From an uncultured Ezakiella sp. (lineage in GTDB: Bacteria; Bacillota; Clostridia; Tissierellales; Peptoniphilaceae), in contig NZ_CALTVH010000008.1 in the NCBI RefSeq assembly GCF_943913045.1, positions 1 to 64,000 of the forward strand: DNA of 64,000 nucleotides. Direction: 5' to 3'. Below the pieces are notes generated by a model, which did no database searches, had not been told where the DNA came from, and worked only from the letters and a program-made list of their open reading frames with translations. Positions within the stretch are counted from its first letter, which is position 1, and each line of letters starts with the position of its first letter. This document shows, one piece after another, positions 26,854 through 35,437 of this stretch. The translations under genes and the position numbers were made by a program.

Positions 26854-27777
26854 TTATCCTGGAAATGCCAGTGAGCCTGGTGCCTTTGGATCAAACTTTT
26901 TGTAGACAAAGGTTTGTCCCCTATAGAAGGAATAAATTTCTCCAGTGTACTTGTCCACATAGAAGTCATATACAACAGGGATTACATAGTATCTGTCGTT
27001 TTCAGCCTTTACTTGGAGGCCTTCATTGATCTTGATTCTCCATTCGTCTTCGCGACTTGGATTCATCCTATCAATACTATCGTCTGGAGCCTTGTACTTT
27101 TTATTGAAGTTGGCCTTGTAGGCAACTTTTAATTCATCTTGAACTTTTTTGATGGCCTCGTCTTTTGTTAGAGGTTTTTTATTAGTATCGTACTTGTAAA
27201 CCATGAGCTGTTGGTATAGAGGAATAATAGGATATTCATCTGCCTTAACCTTTTTACCATTTGTATAGGTTACTGTGTAGCCATAGGCTTCAAAAAATGA
27301 TTTTACAGGAACATAAACAGTTCTGCCATCGCGAACAGGTTTGCCAGCCATAAATTCTGACTTAGCATTTACTTCATAGCTTCCATCATTTAGTCTAAAA
27401 GTTACTCCTGGCAAATCTTTTTTCTTGTCGGCCTTTAGGTTAAATTCATCGCCATTCTTTTCAGATACAACAAGCTTTGCCCCTACAATTTCCGCAAATT
27501 TTTCAGCAGGAATCATAGCAGACCCATCAATGGCTTTGATGTCTGGATTTTTAATTACAGACCCATTAACGATAAGAAACATTGGAGCTGGATTTGAAAG
27601 TCCAACCCTATCGTTGTCTGCAAACTTGATATAGCTGTCAGCTGTGTCTGTATTAATTTCAATCCCATCTAAATTGGTAGAATCGATGTCTGATTTTGTC
27701 TTTGGTCTAAAAATAATAAATAGGGTCAGTATTAAAATTACTGCCAGTACCAAATAAACTTCTTTTCTAAGCCTCAT
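26854..27777 (-). CDS. Membrane-anchored stalk-domain protein
   Basis: A 307-residue envelope protein. Residues 5-22 are one N-terminal membrane anchor (YLVLAVILILTLFIIF). A copper-amine-oxidase-type stalk domain follows (roughly 70-175: VNGSVIKNPDIKAIDGSAMI, then GRTVYVPVKSFFEAYGYTVT), then a C-terminal domain with DEWRIKINEGLQVKAENDRY and a YVDKYTGEIYSFYRG ending. Function unknown; probably cell-surface. ATG at 27777 is preferred because AGGAGG lies 6 bases before it; the upstream Met at 27798 lies deep inside the preceding gene. Confidence 0.75.
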   Translation of the reverse strand: MRLRKEVYLVLAVILILTLFIIFRPKTKSDIDSTNLDGIEINTDTADSYIKFADNDRVGLSNPAPMFLIVNGSVIKNPDIKAIDGSAMIPAEKFAEIVGAKLVVSEKNGDEFNLKADKKKDLPGVTFRLNDGSYEVNAKSEFMAGKPVRDGRTVYVPVKSFFEAYGYTVTYTNGKKVKADEYPIIPLYQQLMVYKYDTNKKPLTKDEAIKKVQDELKVAYKANFNKKYKAPDDSIDRMNPSREDEWRIKINEGLQVKAENDRYYVIPVVYDFYVDKYTGEIYSFYRGQTFVYKKFDPKAPGSLAFPG

Positions 27778-29074
27778 GCTTTTCCTCCTCTTGTCCATTT
27801 AAAATTTGCTTGGGCTTGGTCATAAAAATCTTGACCTTTTTAATCCGCCTGTCTTCAACCTCTAAAATCTTGATCCTAATGCCATCGTAGTCAATCATAT
27901 CGACCTTGCTGTCTTCAGGTATAAAGCCAAGTTTGTTTATAATGAAGCCCGCTATAGTATCGTAATCATCCGTATCATCCGGAAGATTTGTCCCCAGCAT
28001 ATCGTTTACGTCCTTGATACTTGTAGTCCCTTGGATAACCGCTGTATTTTGTGTGAGCTCGTACCAATCTGGTTCGTCATCGTCAAACTCGTCATCGATC
28101 TCGCCCATAATTTCTTCGGTTAAGTCTTCCATTGTAAGTATACCCGAAAATCCACCGTATTCATCCATCAAAATAGCCATATGCTTATTGGCCCTTTGCA
28201 TTTCTTGGAATAAAATGTGGATATTTTTTCTCTCAGGCATAAAGTAGGCAGGCTTTATGAGGCGTTTTAATTCAATATTTTCAAAACCCTTTTTGTAAGC
28301 CATTGCCAGAAAATCTTTTAGATAGAGAACTCCAACTATGTCATCTATATCATCGTCATAAACGGGAACTCTTGAATACCTGTGGTTTACCAAGTCTTCC
28401 AAATATTCCTCTGGCTCTGAATTTATATCGATCATAAAGACCTCAGTACGCGGAGTCATAATTTCTTCGGCTACGGTTTCGTTAAATTCCATAACCCCTT
28501 CGATCATTTCCTTCTCGGCTGTATTTATAATTCCCTGCTTCTCACCTATTTCAACCAAAACTTTTATCTGGTCTATGGTAACTTTGCTGGTAACCTTTGG
28601 CAGGCCAATGAGCTTGGCAAAAAAATTCCTCAAAGTCACTTGAAGCTTATATATCGGTTCTATAATAAGCATCTTGATGGTCAAGAAAACTTGCAAGCCT
28701 CTAAGGGTTTGATTTGGCTTGTATGCCCCATACCTGTCTGCAAATTCAATTGTAATTAAATCGTATATAAACATAGCGACTATGGTTGAGCAAATAAAAA
28801 CCGAAATATCTATAGCCCTATCAAAATCATACTTATCTAAAGTCCTAATGACTAGGGCTGTAAAAACCATGACAAAAATTATCTTTAAAAGCTCGTAGTT
28901 TAGCTGGAGCTTGGAAATTACATTTTCTCTGTTGTTTATTTGGGCTTGAAGTCTCTCATCTAGCTTGGTGCTATCCGAAGTCATAACCGCTGTTCTTAAC
29001 ATCCTCGTGATTATAGAAAGCACAAGGATAATAAATAGTGAAATCAAATACCCCGTACTCGATCCTGGGTCCAT
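27767..29074 (-). CDS. HlyC/CorC (CNNM-type) CBS-domain transporter
   Basis: A 435-residue protein of the DUF21-CBS-CorC_HlyC family, linked to magnesium or cobalt transport/resistance. The N-terminal DUF21 membrane domain has about four helices. The linker EEIMTPRTEVFMIDIN leads into two CBS domains (about 195-320, including HRYSRVPVYDDDIDDIVGVL and HMAILMDEYGGFSGILTMED), and a C-terminal CorC/HlyC domain ends near EVEDRRIKKVKIFM. The start overlaps the wecB-like stop by one base. Confidence 0.88.
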   Translation of the reverse strand: MDPGSSTGYLISLFIILVLSIITRMLRTAVMTSDSTKLDERLQAQINNRENVISKLQLNYELLKIIFVMVFTALVIRTLDKYDFDRAIDISVFICSTIVAMFIYDLITIEFADRYGAYKPNQTLRGLQVFLTIKMLIIEPIYKLQVTLRNFFAKLIGLPKVTSKVTIDQIKVLVEIGEKQGIINTAEKEMIEGVMEFNETVAEEIMTPRTEVFMIDINSEPEEYLEDLVNHRYSRVPVYDDDIDDIVGVLYLKDFLAMAYKKGFENIELKRLIKPAYFMPERKNIHILFQEMQRANKHMAILMDEYGGFSGILTMEDLTEEIMGEIDDEFDDDEPDWYELTQNTAVIQGTTSIKDVNDMLGTNLPDDTDDYDTIAGFIINKLGFIPEDSKVDMIDYDGIRIKILEVEDRRIKKVKIFMTKPKQILNGQEEEKHEA

Positions 29075-30171
29075 TATCTCTTATCTCCTTTTAAAATATC
29101 TCTAATCCTTAGTGAAGCCTTGCCATCTCCATATGGATTTACCGCATGGCTCATCTTTTCATACTCACTGCCCATTTGCAGGAGCTCATCTAAGTTTTCA
29201 TAAATTGCCTTGTATTCATTGCCGACTAGCTTGCATGTGCCAGCCTCAATGCCCTCTGGCCTTTCTGTTTCCCTCCTGATAACTAGGACTGGTTTACCAA
29301 AACCCGGCGCCTCTTCTTGGAGACCACCTGAGTCAGTAACCACTATATCCACTTGATTTATCAGATGAACCATATCGTAGTAGCTAATAGGTTCAATCAA
29401 AGTAAAGTTATCGCACGGGGCCAAATATTTGTCTGCAGCCTCCCTGATCCTTGGAGTCAAGTGCATGGGGAAAATTACATGGGCATTATTTTTTACAGCA
29501 GCGTCTCTAATAGCTGTAAAAATTTCCTCCAAATTATCTTGGTTTTCCCTGCGGTGGGCTGTCATCAAAACTTTTTTACCAGAAGGTAGATTGTTTAAAA
29601 ATTCATTTTTAAATTCATAGTCTTCGCGATAGCTGAGCTTTAGGGCATCTATTACAGTATTACCCGTTACAAATATAGAATTCTCATCTATGCCATCATG
29701 GATTAAATTTTCCCTGGATGCTTCAGTTGGTGCAAAGTTTAAGTGGGCAATTTGACTGACCATCTTGCGGTTTGCCTCTTCAGGGTAAGGGCTGTATATA
29801 TTTTCTGACCTTAGACCCGCTTCAATATGGCCCACCTTGATCTTGTTGTAGAAGGCCCACAAAGCGCCTGCAAAGACAGTTGTGGTGTCGCCTTGGACCA
29901 AGCAGTAATCAAAATCGCGTTCCTCCAAAGTGTCAAGTGCTTCAAGAGCGTGGGATGTAATCTTTGACAGGCTTTGCCCATCTTCAAAAATCCTTAAATT
30001 TATATAATCATCAATGCCTATATCTTCGATCATCATATCCAAAAGCTCCCTGTGCTGGCCAGTAAAAACCACACGCACATCAAAGGCCTCGTCTTCTCTG
30101 AGGGCTTTGATAACTGGGAAGCATTTAATTATTTCCGGCCTTGTGCCGATTATCATCAAAACTTTTATCAA
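29074..30171 (-). CDS. wecB: UDP-N-acetylglucosamine 2-epimerase (non-hydrolysing)
   Basis: Interconverts UDP-GlcNAc and UDP-ManNAc for wall polymer synthesis (also named mnaA in Firmicutes). Seen: the N-terminal IIGTRPEIIKCFPV, VQGDTTTVFAGALWAF, VGHIEAGLRS, PEEANRKMVSQIAHLNFAPT, MTAHRRENQ and VTDSGGLQEEAP. The TTG at 30171 is the likely start: AAGGAG is 6 bases upstream and the frame before it only extends into wecA. Length 365 fits the family. It pairs with the wecA/tagO-like gene, which makes the lipid carrier for the same polymer. Confidence 0.92.
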   Translation of the reverse strand: MIKVLMIIGTRPEIIKCFPVIKALREDEAFDVRVVFTGQHRELLDMMIEDIGIDDYINLRIFEDGQSLSKITSHALEALDTLEERDFDYCLVQGDTTTVFAGALWAFYNKIKVGHIEAGLRSENIYSPYPEEANRKMVSQIAHLNFAPTEASRENLIHDGIDENSIFVTGNTVIDALKLSYREDYEFKNEFLNNLPSGKKVLMTAHRRENQDNLEEIFTAIRDAAVKNNAHVIFPMHLTPRIREAADKYLAPCDNFTLIEPISYYDMVHLINQVDIVVTDSGGLQEEAPGFGKPVLVIRRETERPEGIEAGTCKLVGNEYKAIYENLDELLQMGSEYEKMSHAVNPYGDGKASLRIRDILKGDKR

Positions 30172-30172
30172 A

Positions 30173-31204
30173 CTATTCTCCTTTTTGTCTATCCTTGTCC
30201 CCTTTGAAAAATCCAAATAGGAAGCCAAATAGCACTACAATTACAAAGGCTAAAACTGCAATTATAATTGCCATCGATGGTTCAACCTCAGATATAACAA
30301 AGCCGAGGATTGAAAACAAAATGCTAATCATATACAAAATCAAAACGGTTTGTCTGACAGAAAAACCCTTTTGAACCAGCCTGTGGTGAAGATGACCCTT
30401 GTCGGCTGTCATTATTTTTTGATTGTTTATCATCCGCCTTACAATTGCAAAAAGCGTATCAAAAACTGGTAGGGCCAAAATAAATATTGGAATTATTATA
30501 CTCATAGCCGCTACTGACTTTACAACCCCCTCTACCGATATACATGCCAGCATGTAACCGAGTAGTAGAGCCCCTGTGTCTCCCATAAAAATTTTTGCTG
30601 GATTAAAATTGTAAGGCAAAAATCCTAGTGCAGCCCCAGCCAAGGCCAAGGCAACTTGTGGTACGAAAGAAACAGTTTCCGATGCAAAGTAAAAGGTCAG
30701 GGCTGATATGGCAGAAAGACCTGCGCAAAGTCCGTCCAGTCCATCTACAAAGTTAAGGGCGTTGGTAACTCCAACTATCCAAAACATGGTAAGGATTGGT
30801 CCAATAATTCCCATATTGATTATCTGACCTGCATGGAAGGGGTTTGAAATCATATGAATACTAATCCCCCCATAAATGGCAAGGCCAGCAGCAATTATTT
30901 GACCCAGCATCTTGTGCAAGGGTTTTATATTTTTTATATCATCAATAAGGCCAGTTATGGCAATTACACTTGCCCCCGCCAACATAAAGGCGAGTTTTCT
31001 GGACATGGGCACAAAGATCAAGGTCACTGCCATTAGGGAGATAAAAATACTTATCCCACCGACTGTAGGCACAGCGTCCTTGTGCATCCTGCGGTTGTCC
31101 TTGGGCACGTCTACCAGGCCGAATTTTTTTGAGGCATAAATATTAAATGGCAGTAAGACAAAGGATGTGAGAGCCGCCACTAATAAAATGTAAAAATCAC
31201 TCAT
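30173..31204 (-). CDS. Undecaprenyl-phosphate GlcNAc-1-phosphate transferase (WecA/TagO family)
   Basis: Starts synthesis of wall teichoic acid-like or other secondary polymers by moving GlcNAc-1-P to undecaprenyl phosphate. The 343-residue membrane protein has about ten helices. Catalytic loops are visible: GLIDDIKNIKPLHKMLGQ (Asp pair), NALNFVDGLDGLCAG, NPAKIFMGDTGALLLGY and the C-terminal GHLHHRLVQKG histidine motif. The lack of an MraY-type pattern and the neighbour wecB support the WecA/TagO side of the family. Confidence 0.9.
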   Translation of the reverse strand: MSDFYILLVAALTSFVLLPFNIYASKKFGLVDVPKDNRRMHKDAVPTVGGISIFISLMAVTLIFVPMSRKLAFMLAGASVIAITGLIDDIKNIKPLHKMLGQIIAAGLAIYGGISIHMISNPFHAGQIINMGIIGPILTMFWIVGVTNALNFVDGLDGLCAGLSAISALTFYFASETVSFVPQVALALAGAALGFLPYNFNPAKIFMGDTGALLLGYMLACISVEGVVKSVAAMSIIIPIFILALPVFDTLFAIVRRMINNQKIMTADKGHLHHRLVQKGFSVRQTVLILYMISILFSILGFVISEVEPSMAIIIAVLAFVIVVLFGFLFGFFKGDKDRQKGE

Positions 31205-31833
31205 TATTTTGTACCAAACAATCTATCTCCTGCGTCTCCAAGTCCAGGTATAATATACTTGTGATCATTTAGTCTTTCATCGATTGAGGCTACAAAAATA
31301 TCTACGTCTGGATGAGCTTTTTGAACAGCTTCAATACCTTCTGGAGCTGCAATAATATTTGCAAGCTTAATGGACTTTACTCCCATTTCTTTGAGTTCAT
31401 TTATAGCGTCTATTGCTGAGCCACCTGTGGCTAGCATTGGGTCAATAACAATAATTTGTCTCTTTGTTACGTCCTCAGGCATCTTGCAATAATAAGTAAC
31501 TGGCTTAAAGGTCTCTGGATCCCTGTACATCCCAATGTGACCAACCTTTGCAGCTGGAATTAAATTTAAAAATCCATCTACCATGCCAAGGCCAGCTCTT
31601 AAAATCGGAACGATTCCAATTTTTTTACCGGAAATCATGTTTACCTCTGCATCTCCCATTGGAGTTTTAATAGTCCTTTTTTCCAGTGGCAAGTCACGGG
31701 TGACCTCATAACCCATAAGCATGGTAATTTCAGTAACCAATTCCCTAAAATCTTTGGCTCCTGTGTTTACATTTCTAAGTATAGCTAGCTTGTGTTGAAC
31801 TAGCGGATGACTGCATTCTATAACTCTGCCCAT
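31204..31833 (-). CDS. upp: Uracil phosphoribosyltransferase
   Basis: Makes UMP from uracil and PRPP. The 209 residues are the standard length. The PRPP site is IVIDPMLATGGSAIDAINEL, with VPILRAGLGMVDGFL upstream and the uracil-binding YIIPGLGDAGDRLFG at the C-terminus. It abuts rpiB and the transferase gene with one-base overlaps, which suggests tight cotranslation. Confidence 0.97.
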   Translation of the reverse strand: MGRVIECSHPLVQHKLAILRNVNTGAKDFRELVTEITMLMGYEVTRDLPLEKRTIKTPMGDAEVNMISGKKIGIVPILRAGLGMVDGFLNLIPAAKVGHIGMYRDPETFKPVTYYCKMPEDVTKRQIIVIDPMLATGGSAIDAINELKEMGVKSIKLANIIAAPEGIEAVQKAHPDVDIFVASIDERLNDHKYIIPGLGDAGDRLFGTK

Positions 31834-32273
31834 TATCTTTCCTCCATTTTTGAAATCTTATCAAGACGCTTTTGATGGCGGTCTCCTTGGAATTCTGCTT
31901 GTAAAAAGCTCTTTACTATATCAATTGCTAGATTTGGTCCAATGGTCCTGCCGCCCATGGCTATACAGTTGGCGTTGTTGTGTTCCTTGGCCATCTTAGC
32001 TGAGTAGCCTTCGGTCAAAAGTGCACACCTGATGCCCTTTACCTTGTTGGCTGCAATCGAAATGCCAATACCTGTGCCACAAAATAACATGCCCAAGTCC
32101 ACATCTCCTGCCACTATAGCCTCGCAAGCCTTCTTGGCATAATCGGGATAATCAACCCTTTCGCCTTCAAAGCTTCCATAGTCAAAGCATTCGTATCCCA
32201 TGTCTGCTACGGCTTTCATAACTTCTTTTTTGAGTTCATATCCACCGTGATCGCTAGCAAATCCAATCTTCAT
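31833..32273 (-). CDS. rpiB: Ribose-5-phosphate isomerase B
   Basis: Interconverts ribose-5-P and ribulose-5-P. The 146-residue protein has the N-terminal GFASDHGGYELKKEV motif, the active-site cysteine in MLFCGTGIGISIAANKV, and NNANCIAMGGRTIG. Some relatives act on allose- or galactose-6-P, but the salvage context (next to upp) supports the pentose role. The start overlaps the Sua5 gene by 20 bases and has GGAGG upstream. Confidence 0.94.
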   Translation of the reverse strand: MKIGFASDHGGYELKKEVMKAVADMGYECFDYGSFEGERVDYPDYAKKACEAIVAGDVDLGMLFCGTGIGISIAANKVKGIRCALLTEGYSAKMAKEHNNANCIAMGGRTIGPNLAIDIVKSFLQAEFQGDRHQKRLDKISKMEER

Positions 32274-33261
32274 CCTTGTCCTCCATAACTTTTCCTGAGG
32301 CTGACTTTTTCATTCTGTTGAACAAAGCCTCGCCAATGCCTTCCTTCGAAAATCCTTGTATAACAATCATATCTCCATCCATCATGTCGGCGTCCCTCAG
32401 TGATTTAAAATAATGTTTGGCCGCCTGGTCTGGATCAAAATATGAACCAATAACTATATTTTCTTTCGCTTGATATTTATTTTCCTCTGCTGATATAAAA
32501 ATCGCATTGGGTTTTATTTTTTCCAAAAGCTGGTCCGCGTCTTCTGGGCTCATATCCAGTAAAAGCGTTGGCTTCTTGGCCATATAGTGACCGTACTTTT
32601 GCCCTGGACTCCTTACAACAGTCTTGTCGACAGCCCCCACAATGACATCGCCAACCACACGTTTTATAGCCTCTGCATCAATCTTACCTGGCCGTAAAAT
32701 TTGTGGCGGATAGGACGTGCAAAGTATAACCGTGCTTTCTATACCGATATCAGTCTCGCCACCTTCAAAGACATAGACGTCCTTGTCCTTTAGGTCATTG
32801 TAACAGTCGCGAAAATTGGTTGGACTTGGTCGGCCAGACAAATTTGCCGACGGAGCCGCAATTGGGACCCCAGCTTCGGCAATTATTGCCCGAGCAATTT
32901 CATGATCTGGAAATCTGATTGCAACTGTATCTAAACCAGCGGTTGTAGTGCGTGGTATTTCTGCCTTGGCCTTTAATATTATACTCATAGGCCCCGGCCA
33001 AAATGCATCCATAAGTTCATTTACATATTCAGGGATTTCTTCAGCTATATCAGCCAGCCAAGACTTATCTGCTATGTGCAAGATCAGTGGATTGTCCTGG
33101 GGCCTGCCCTTGGTAATAAAAATATTTTTTACCGCTTCTTCATTTAAACCGTTGGCCCCAAGGCCGTATACAGTTTCTGTTGGAAAGGCCACAAGTTTTC
33201 CCTCACGCAAGAGCTTGCCAGCTTTTTTTATCCCCTCTTCGTCGTTTGTAATAATCGGCAT
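32254..33261 (-). CDS. L-threonylcarbamoyladenylate synthase (Sua5 type)
   Basis: Makes threonylcarbamoyl-AMP for the t6A37 modification of tRNAs reading ANN codons. The N-terminal YrdC domain (about 1-200) shows GKLVAFPTETVYGLGANGLN, KGRPQDNPLILHI and APSANLSGRPSPTNF. A C-terminal Sua5 domain with the linker RSPGQKYGHYMAKKP distinguishes it from short TsaC proteins. Length 335 is normal for Sua5. It begins one base after the stop of the glucosaminidase gene. Confidence 0.93.
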   Translation of the reverse strand: MPIITNDEEGIKKAGKLLREGKLVAFPTETVYGLGANGLNEEAVKNIFITKGRPQDNPLILHIADKSWLADIAEEIPEYVNELMDAFWPGPMSIILKAKAEIPRTTTAGLDTVAIRFPDHEIARAIIAEAGVPIAAPSANLSGRPSPTNFRDCYNDLKDKDVYVFEGGETDIGIESTVILCTSYPPQILRPGKIDAEAIKRVVGDVIVGAVDKTVVRSPGQKYGHYMAKKPTLLLDMSPEDADQLLEKIKPNAIFISAEENKYQAKENIVIGSYFDPDQAAKHYFKSLRDADMMDGDMIVIQGFSKEGIGEALFNRMKKSASGKVMEDKDEDWIC

Positions 33262-33262
33262 C

Positions 33263-35290
33263 TTAAAAATCTACCTCGTCTAATCTCCTTAAATTTTGCT
33301 TTTCAATAATGCTAATGAGCTTGCCTGGGTACTTGGAGTCGGTTGCGTAACCTGCACGCCTAATTGCCCATGCACCCCTGATTGGGTCATACATTACATC
33401 TCTAAATATTTGATAGCGTTCTTTCTTTAAAAGTAAATCGTTGTGGTCGTTCCATGATTCATTTAGAGTATTGTAGGCCCTAAAATTATCATCGATTCTA
33501 TATTTTACACCATTGTATTCTTCCCAAGTATTTGAAAGAACAGATCCATTGGTCGACTTGCCCTTAATACCAAAGAGGTTTCTGGAAAGTTTGCCCGTGT
33601 ATTTATCAACTGGTACATATTGTCCCCAGCCTGTCTCCAAGATTCCTTGGGCCATTTGTATAGAGGCTGCCATATTGTATTTGTTAAAAGTATCCACAGC
33701 CATCTTTGAAAATACATTTACAAATTCATTTTTTTGAACAACTGGACGTGGGCCAAAGGTTTTTGCGTTGTGAATTTTAATATTAACTGCTTCGCTCTTA
33801 ACCTTGCCTGCGGCTGTATCGACTTCTGCGTAGACCTTGTACTGGCCATCTTTTTTGCCAGAAGGATTAAATTCAATCTTGCCCTTTAAGATTCCGTCTA
33901 CAACGAAATTTTCTGGTCCATAGAATACATATCTCACAGCGGAGTGGTCGATATTACTATCGTATTTTAATTCGATTGGCTCTGAAATTACAGCCTTTGG
34001 TCCAAGGCCTTGAAGGAGCAATCTAGAACCAGGAATTATATTTACGTTTATCTTATCAGTTGACATGGTAGTCCCGTCTGGCAAATCAACTTCTGCACGC
34101 AGGTAATAGTTTCCGCCTAAGTCAGCTGGAGGATTAAATATATGGGCCCCGTATGGTTTTTCTTCTAAGAGACTTTCTCCTGCGCCATTGCCCAAATAAT
34201 ATCTAGTGGATTTTACATCAAAGTTCCTGCTTACATTTACATTAAAGGTCCTGTCAATCTTTTGACCAGCCTTGACGCCAGTTAAACTAAGCTTTTTAGG
34301 TGTGGTCAGATTAAAGGAAATGGAATTCGATAAATAATTGTTGCCAGCCATATCCACTGCATTCATAGTTACCATAACCCTCTTGGACTCTCCTCCATTT
34401 AGGGTAAGTGCCCATGTAGCATAAGGATCTCTGTCGTCATAGGTTGTGGCTACATTTGTATCTAAATCAGTCACAGTATAGGAAACTGTTTTTGCCACAA
34501 AGTTGATGCTAGGAGTGATCTCAACATAGTCGTTGTTGTCACTGCCTTCAGCCGGCCCTGTGATTTGAACACGAGGCATAAGTTTGGTTTGGACTTTCTT
34601 TCCCCTGCCCGCAACAATATTTCCATTGGCATCATAGCTTACAAGAGCTAAGATTTTAAAGCTTGAGGTCTCCCATGGCAAATATTTTACAGTCATAGTG
34701 TTTGAAATATCGTTAACCAATCCCTTTCTAGTGATTGGATCGATTACAAATAATTTTGTAGTCTTAATCCTTTGAGCCAAATTGGCCCCAGCCTCAGCAG
34801 TTAGTGTAAGGGCATCGGTTACCTGGTCAGTAAGTCCAATTACATTATACTTATCAGCCGGGTTTTGGCTGCCGTTTTTAATTGTAACTGTGTTGGTCGG
34901 GAAATCGTAGCCAACAAATAGGTCAAAGGCCTCTGCAACTGCACGGACAGGCACATAGGTCCTATCGTTTTTTGCAATAGCCTTTACGTCTGAAATAATA
35001 TATTCTCCATTTGATTTTTCAATCAAAGAGCTGTTGATTCTGAGTCTTACGCTTTCATCTCCTTCCGAGATGACAACTTCTTTTAAAGCTTCGTTATAAG
35101 TTACTTCTTTGCCAAGGGCTTCAGAAACAAATCTGATTGGCACCATTACCCTGTCGTTTACGATTAGGCTCTGGCTTTTATCTGATATATCTTGTCCATT
35201 AACTAGGATTGTAAGCTTGCGTGCATGGGCGTTGGTGGTCAAAATAATTACTGCAAATACAAGCATTAATCCTGAAAAAAATCTCTTCAT
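33263..35290 (-). CDS. Secreted stalk-domain N-acetylglucosaminidase
   Basis: A 675-residue wall hydrolase. Residues 1-23 are a signal peptide. A copper-amine-oxidase-type stalk domain follows (about 26-135, with VNGQDISDKSQSLIVNDRVM then VPIRFVSEALGKEVTYNEA). Residues 150-515 are several beta-rich, Ig-like repeats. The C-terminus (about 520-665) is a GH73-type glucosaminidase domain with catalytic region AASIQMAQGILETGWGQYV and NLFGIKG. It should cleave peptidoglycan glycan strands, probably in cell separation. It is the first gene of the eight-gene operon with the wall-polymer genes. Confidence 0.88.
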   Translation of the reverse strand: MKRFFSGLMLVFAVIILTTNAHARKLTILVNGQDISDKSQSLIVNDRVMVPIRFVSEALGKEVTYNEALKEVVISEGDESVRLRINSSLIEKSNGEYIISDVKAIAKNDRTYVPVRAVAEAFDLFVGYDFPTNTVTIKNGSQNPADKYNVIGLTDQVTDALTLTAEAGANLAQRIKTTKLFVIDPITRKGLVNDISNTMTVKYLPWETSSFKILALVSYDANGNIVAGRGKKVQTKLMPRVQITGPAEGSDNNDYVEITPSINFVAKTVSYTVTDLDTNVATTYDDRDPYATWALTLNGGESKRVMVTMNAVDMAGNNYLSNSISFNLTTPKKLSLTGVKAGQKIDRTFNVNVSRNFDVKSTRYYLGNGAGESLLEEKPYGAHIFNPPADLGGNYYLRAEVDLPDGTTMSTDKINVNIIPGSRLLLQGLGPKAVISEPIELKYDSNIDHSAVRYVFYGPENFVVDGILKGKIEFNPSGKKDGQYKVYAEVDTAAGKVKSEAVNIKIHNAKTFGPRPVVQKNEFVNVFSKMAVDTFNKYNMAASIQMAQGILETGWGQYVPVDKYTGKLSRNLFGIKGKSTNGSVLSNTWEEYNGVKYRIDDNFRAYNTLNESWNDHNDLLLKKERYQIFRDVMYDPIRGAWAIRRAGYATDSKYPGKLISIIEKQNLRRLDEVDF

Positions 35291-35324
35291 AGTATTCTCC
35301 TTTCATGTAAATACATCTCCTTAT

Positions 35325-35353
35325 AGTATATACAAATTAGGCATTTTTTTCAA
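35325..35353 (-). promoter_or_regulatory. Sigma-A promoter of the glucosaminidase-Sua5-rpiB-upp-wecA-wecB operon
   Basis: TTGAAA (35353-35348) and TATACT (35330-35325) on the minus strand, 17-base spacer, about 35 bases before the ATG. Confidence 0.7.
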
Positions 35354-35392
35354 GTTTTGCTAGACAAAAGTCCAATGATTTTGCAAGAAAAA

Positions 35393-35414
35393 AGAGGAGA
35401 TAAAAATCTCCTCT
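35393..35414 (-). terminator. Intrinsic terminator of dnaJ-clpB
   Basis: AGAGGAGAT and ATCTCCTCT form a 9-bp stem around four bases, followed on the minus strand by TTTTTTC. Confidence 0.88.
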
Positions 35415-35437
35415 GATTCATTAAAAATCTCTTAAAA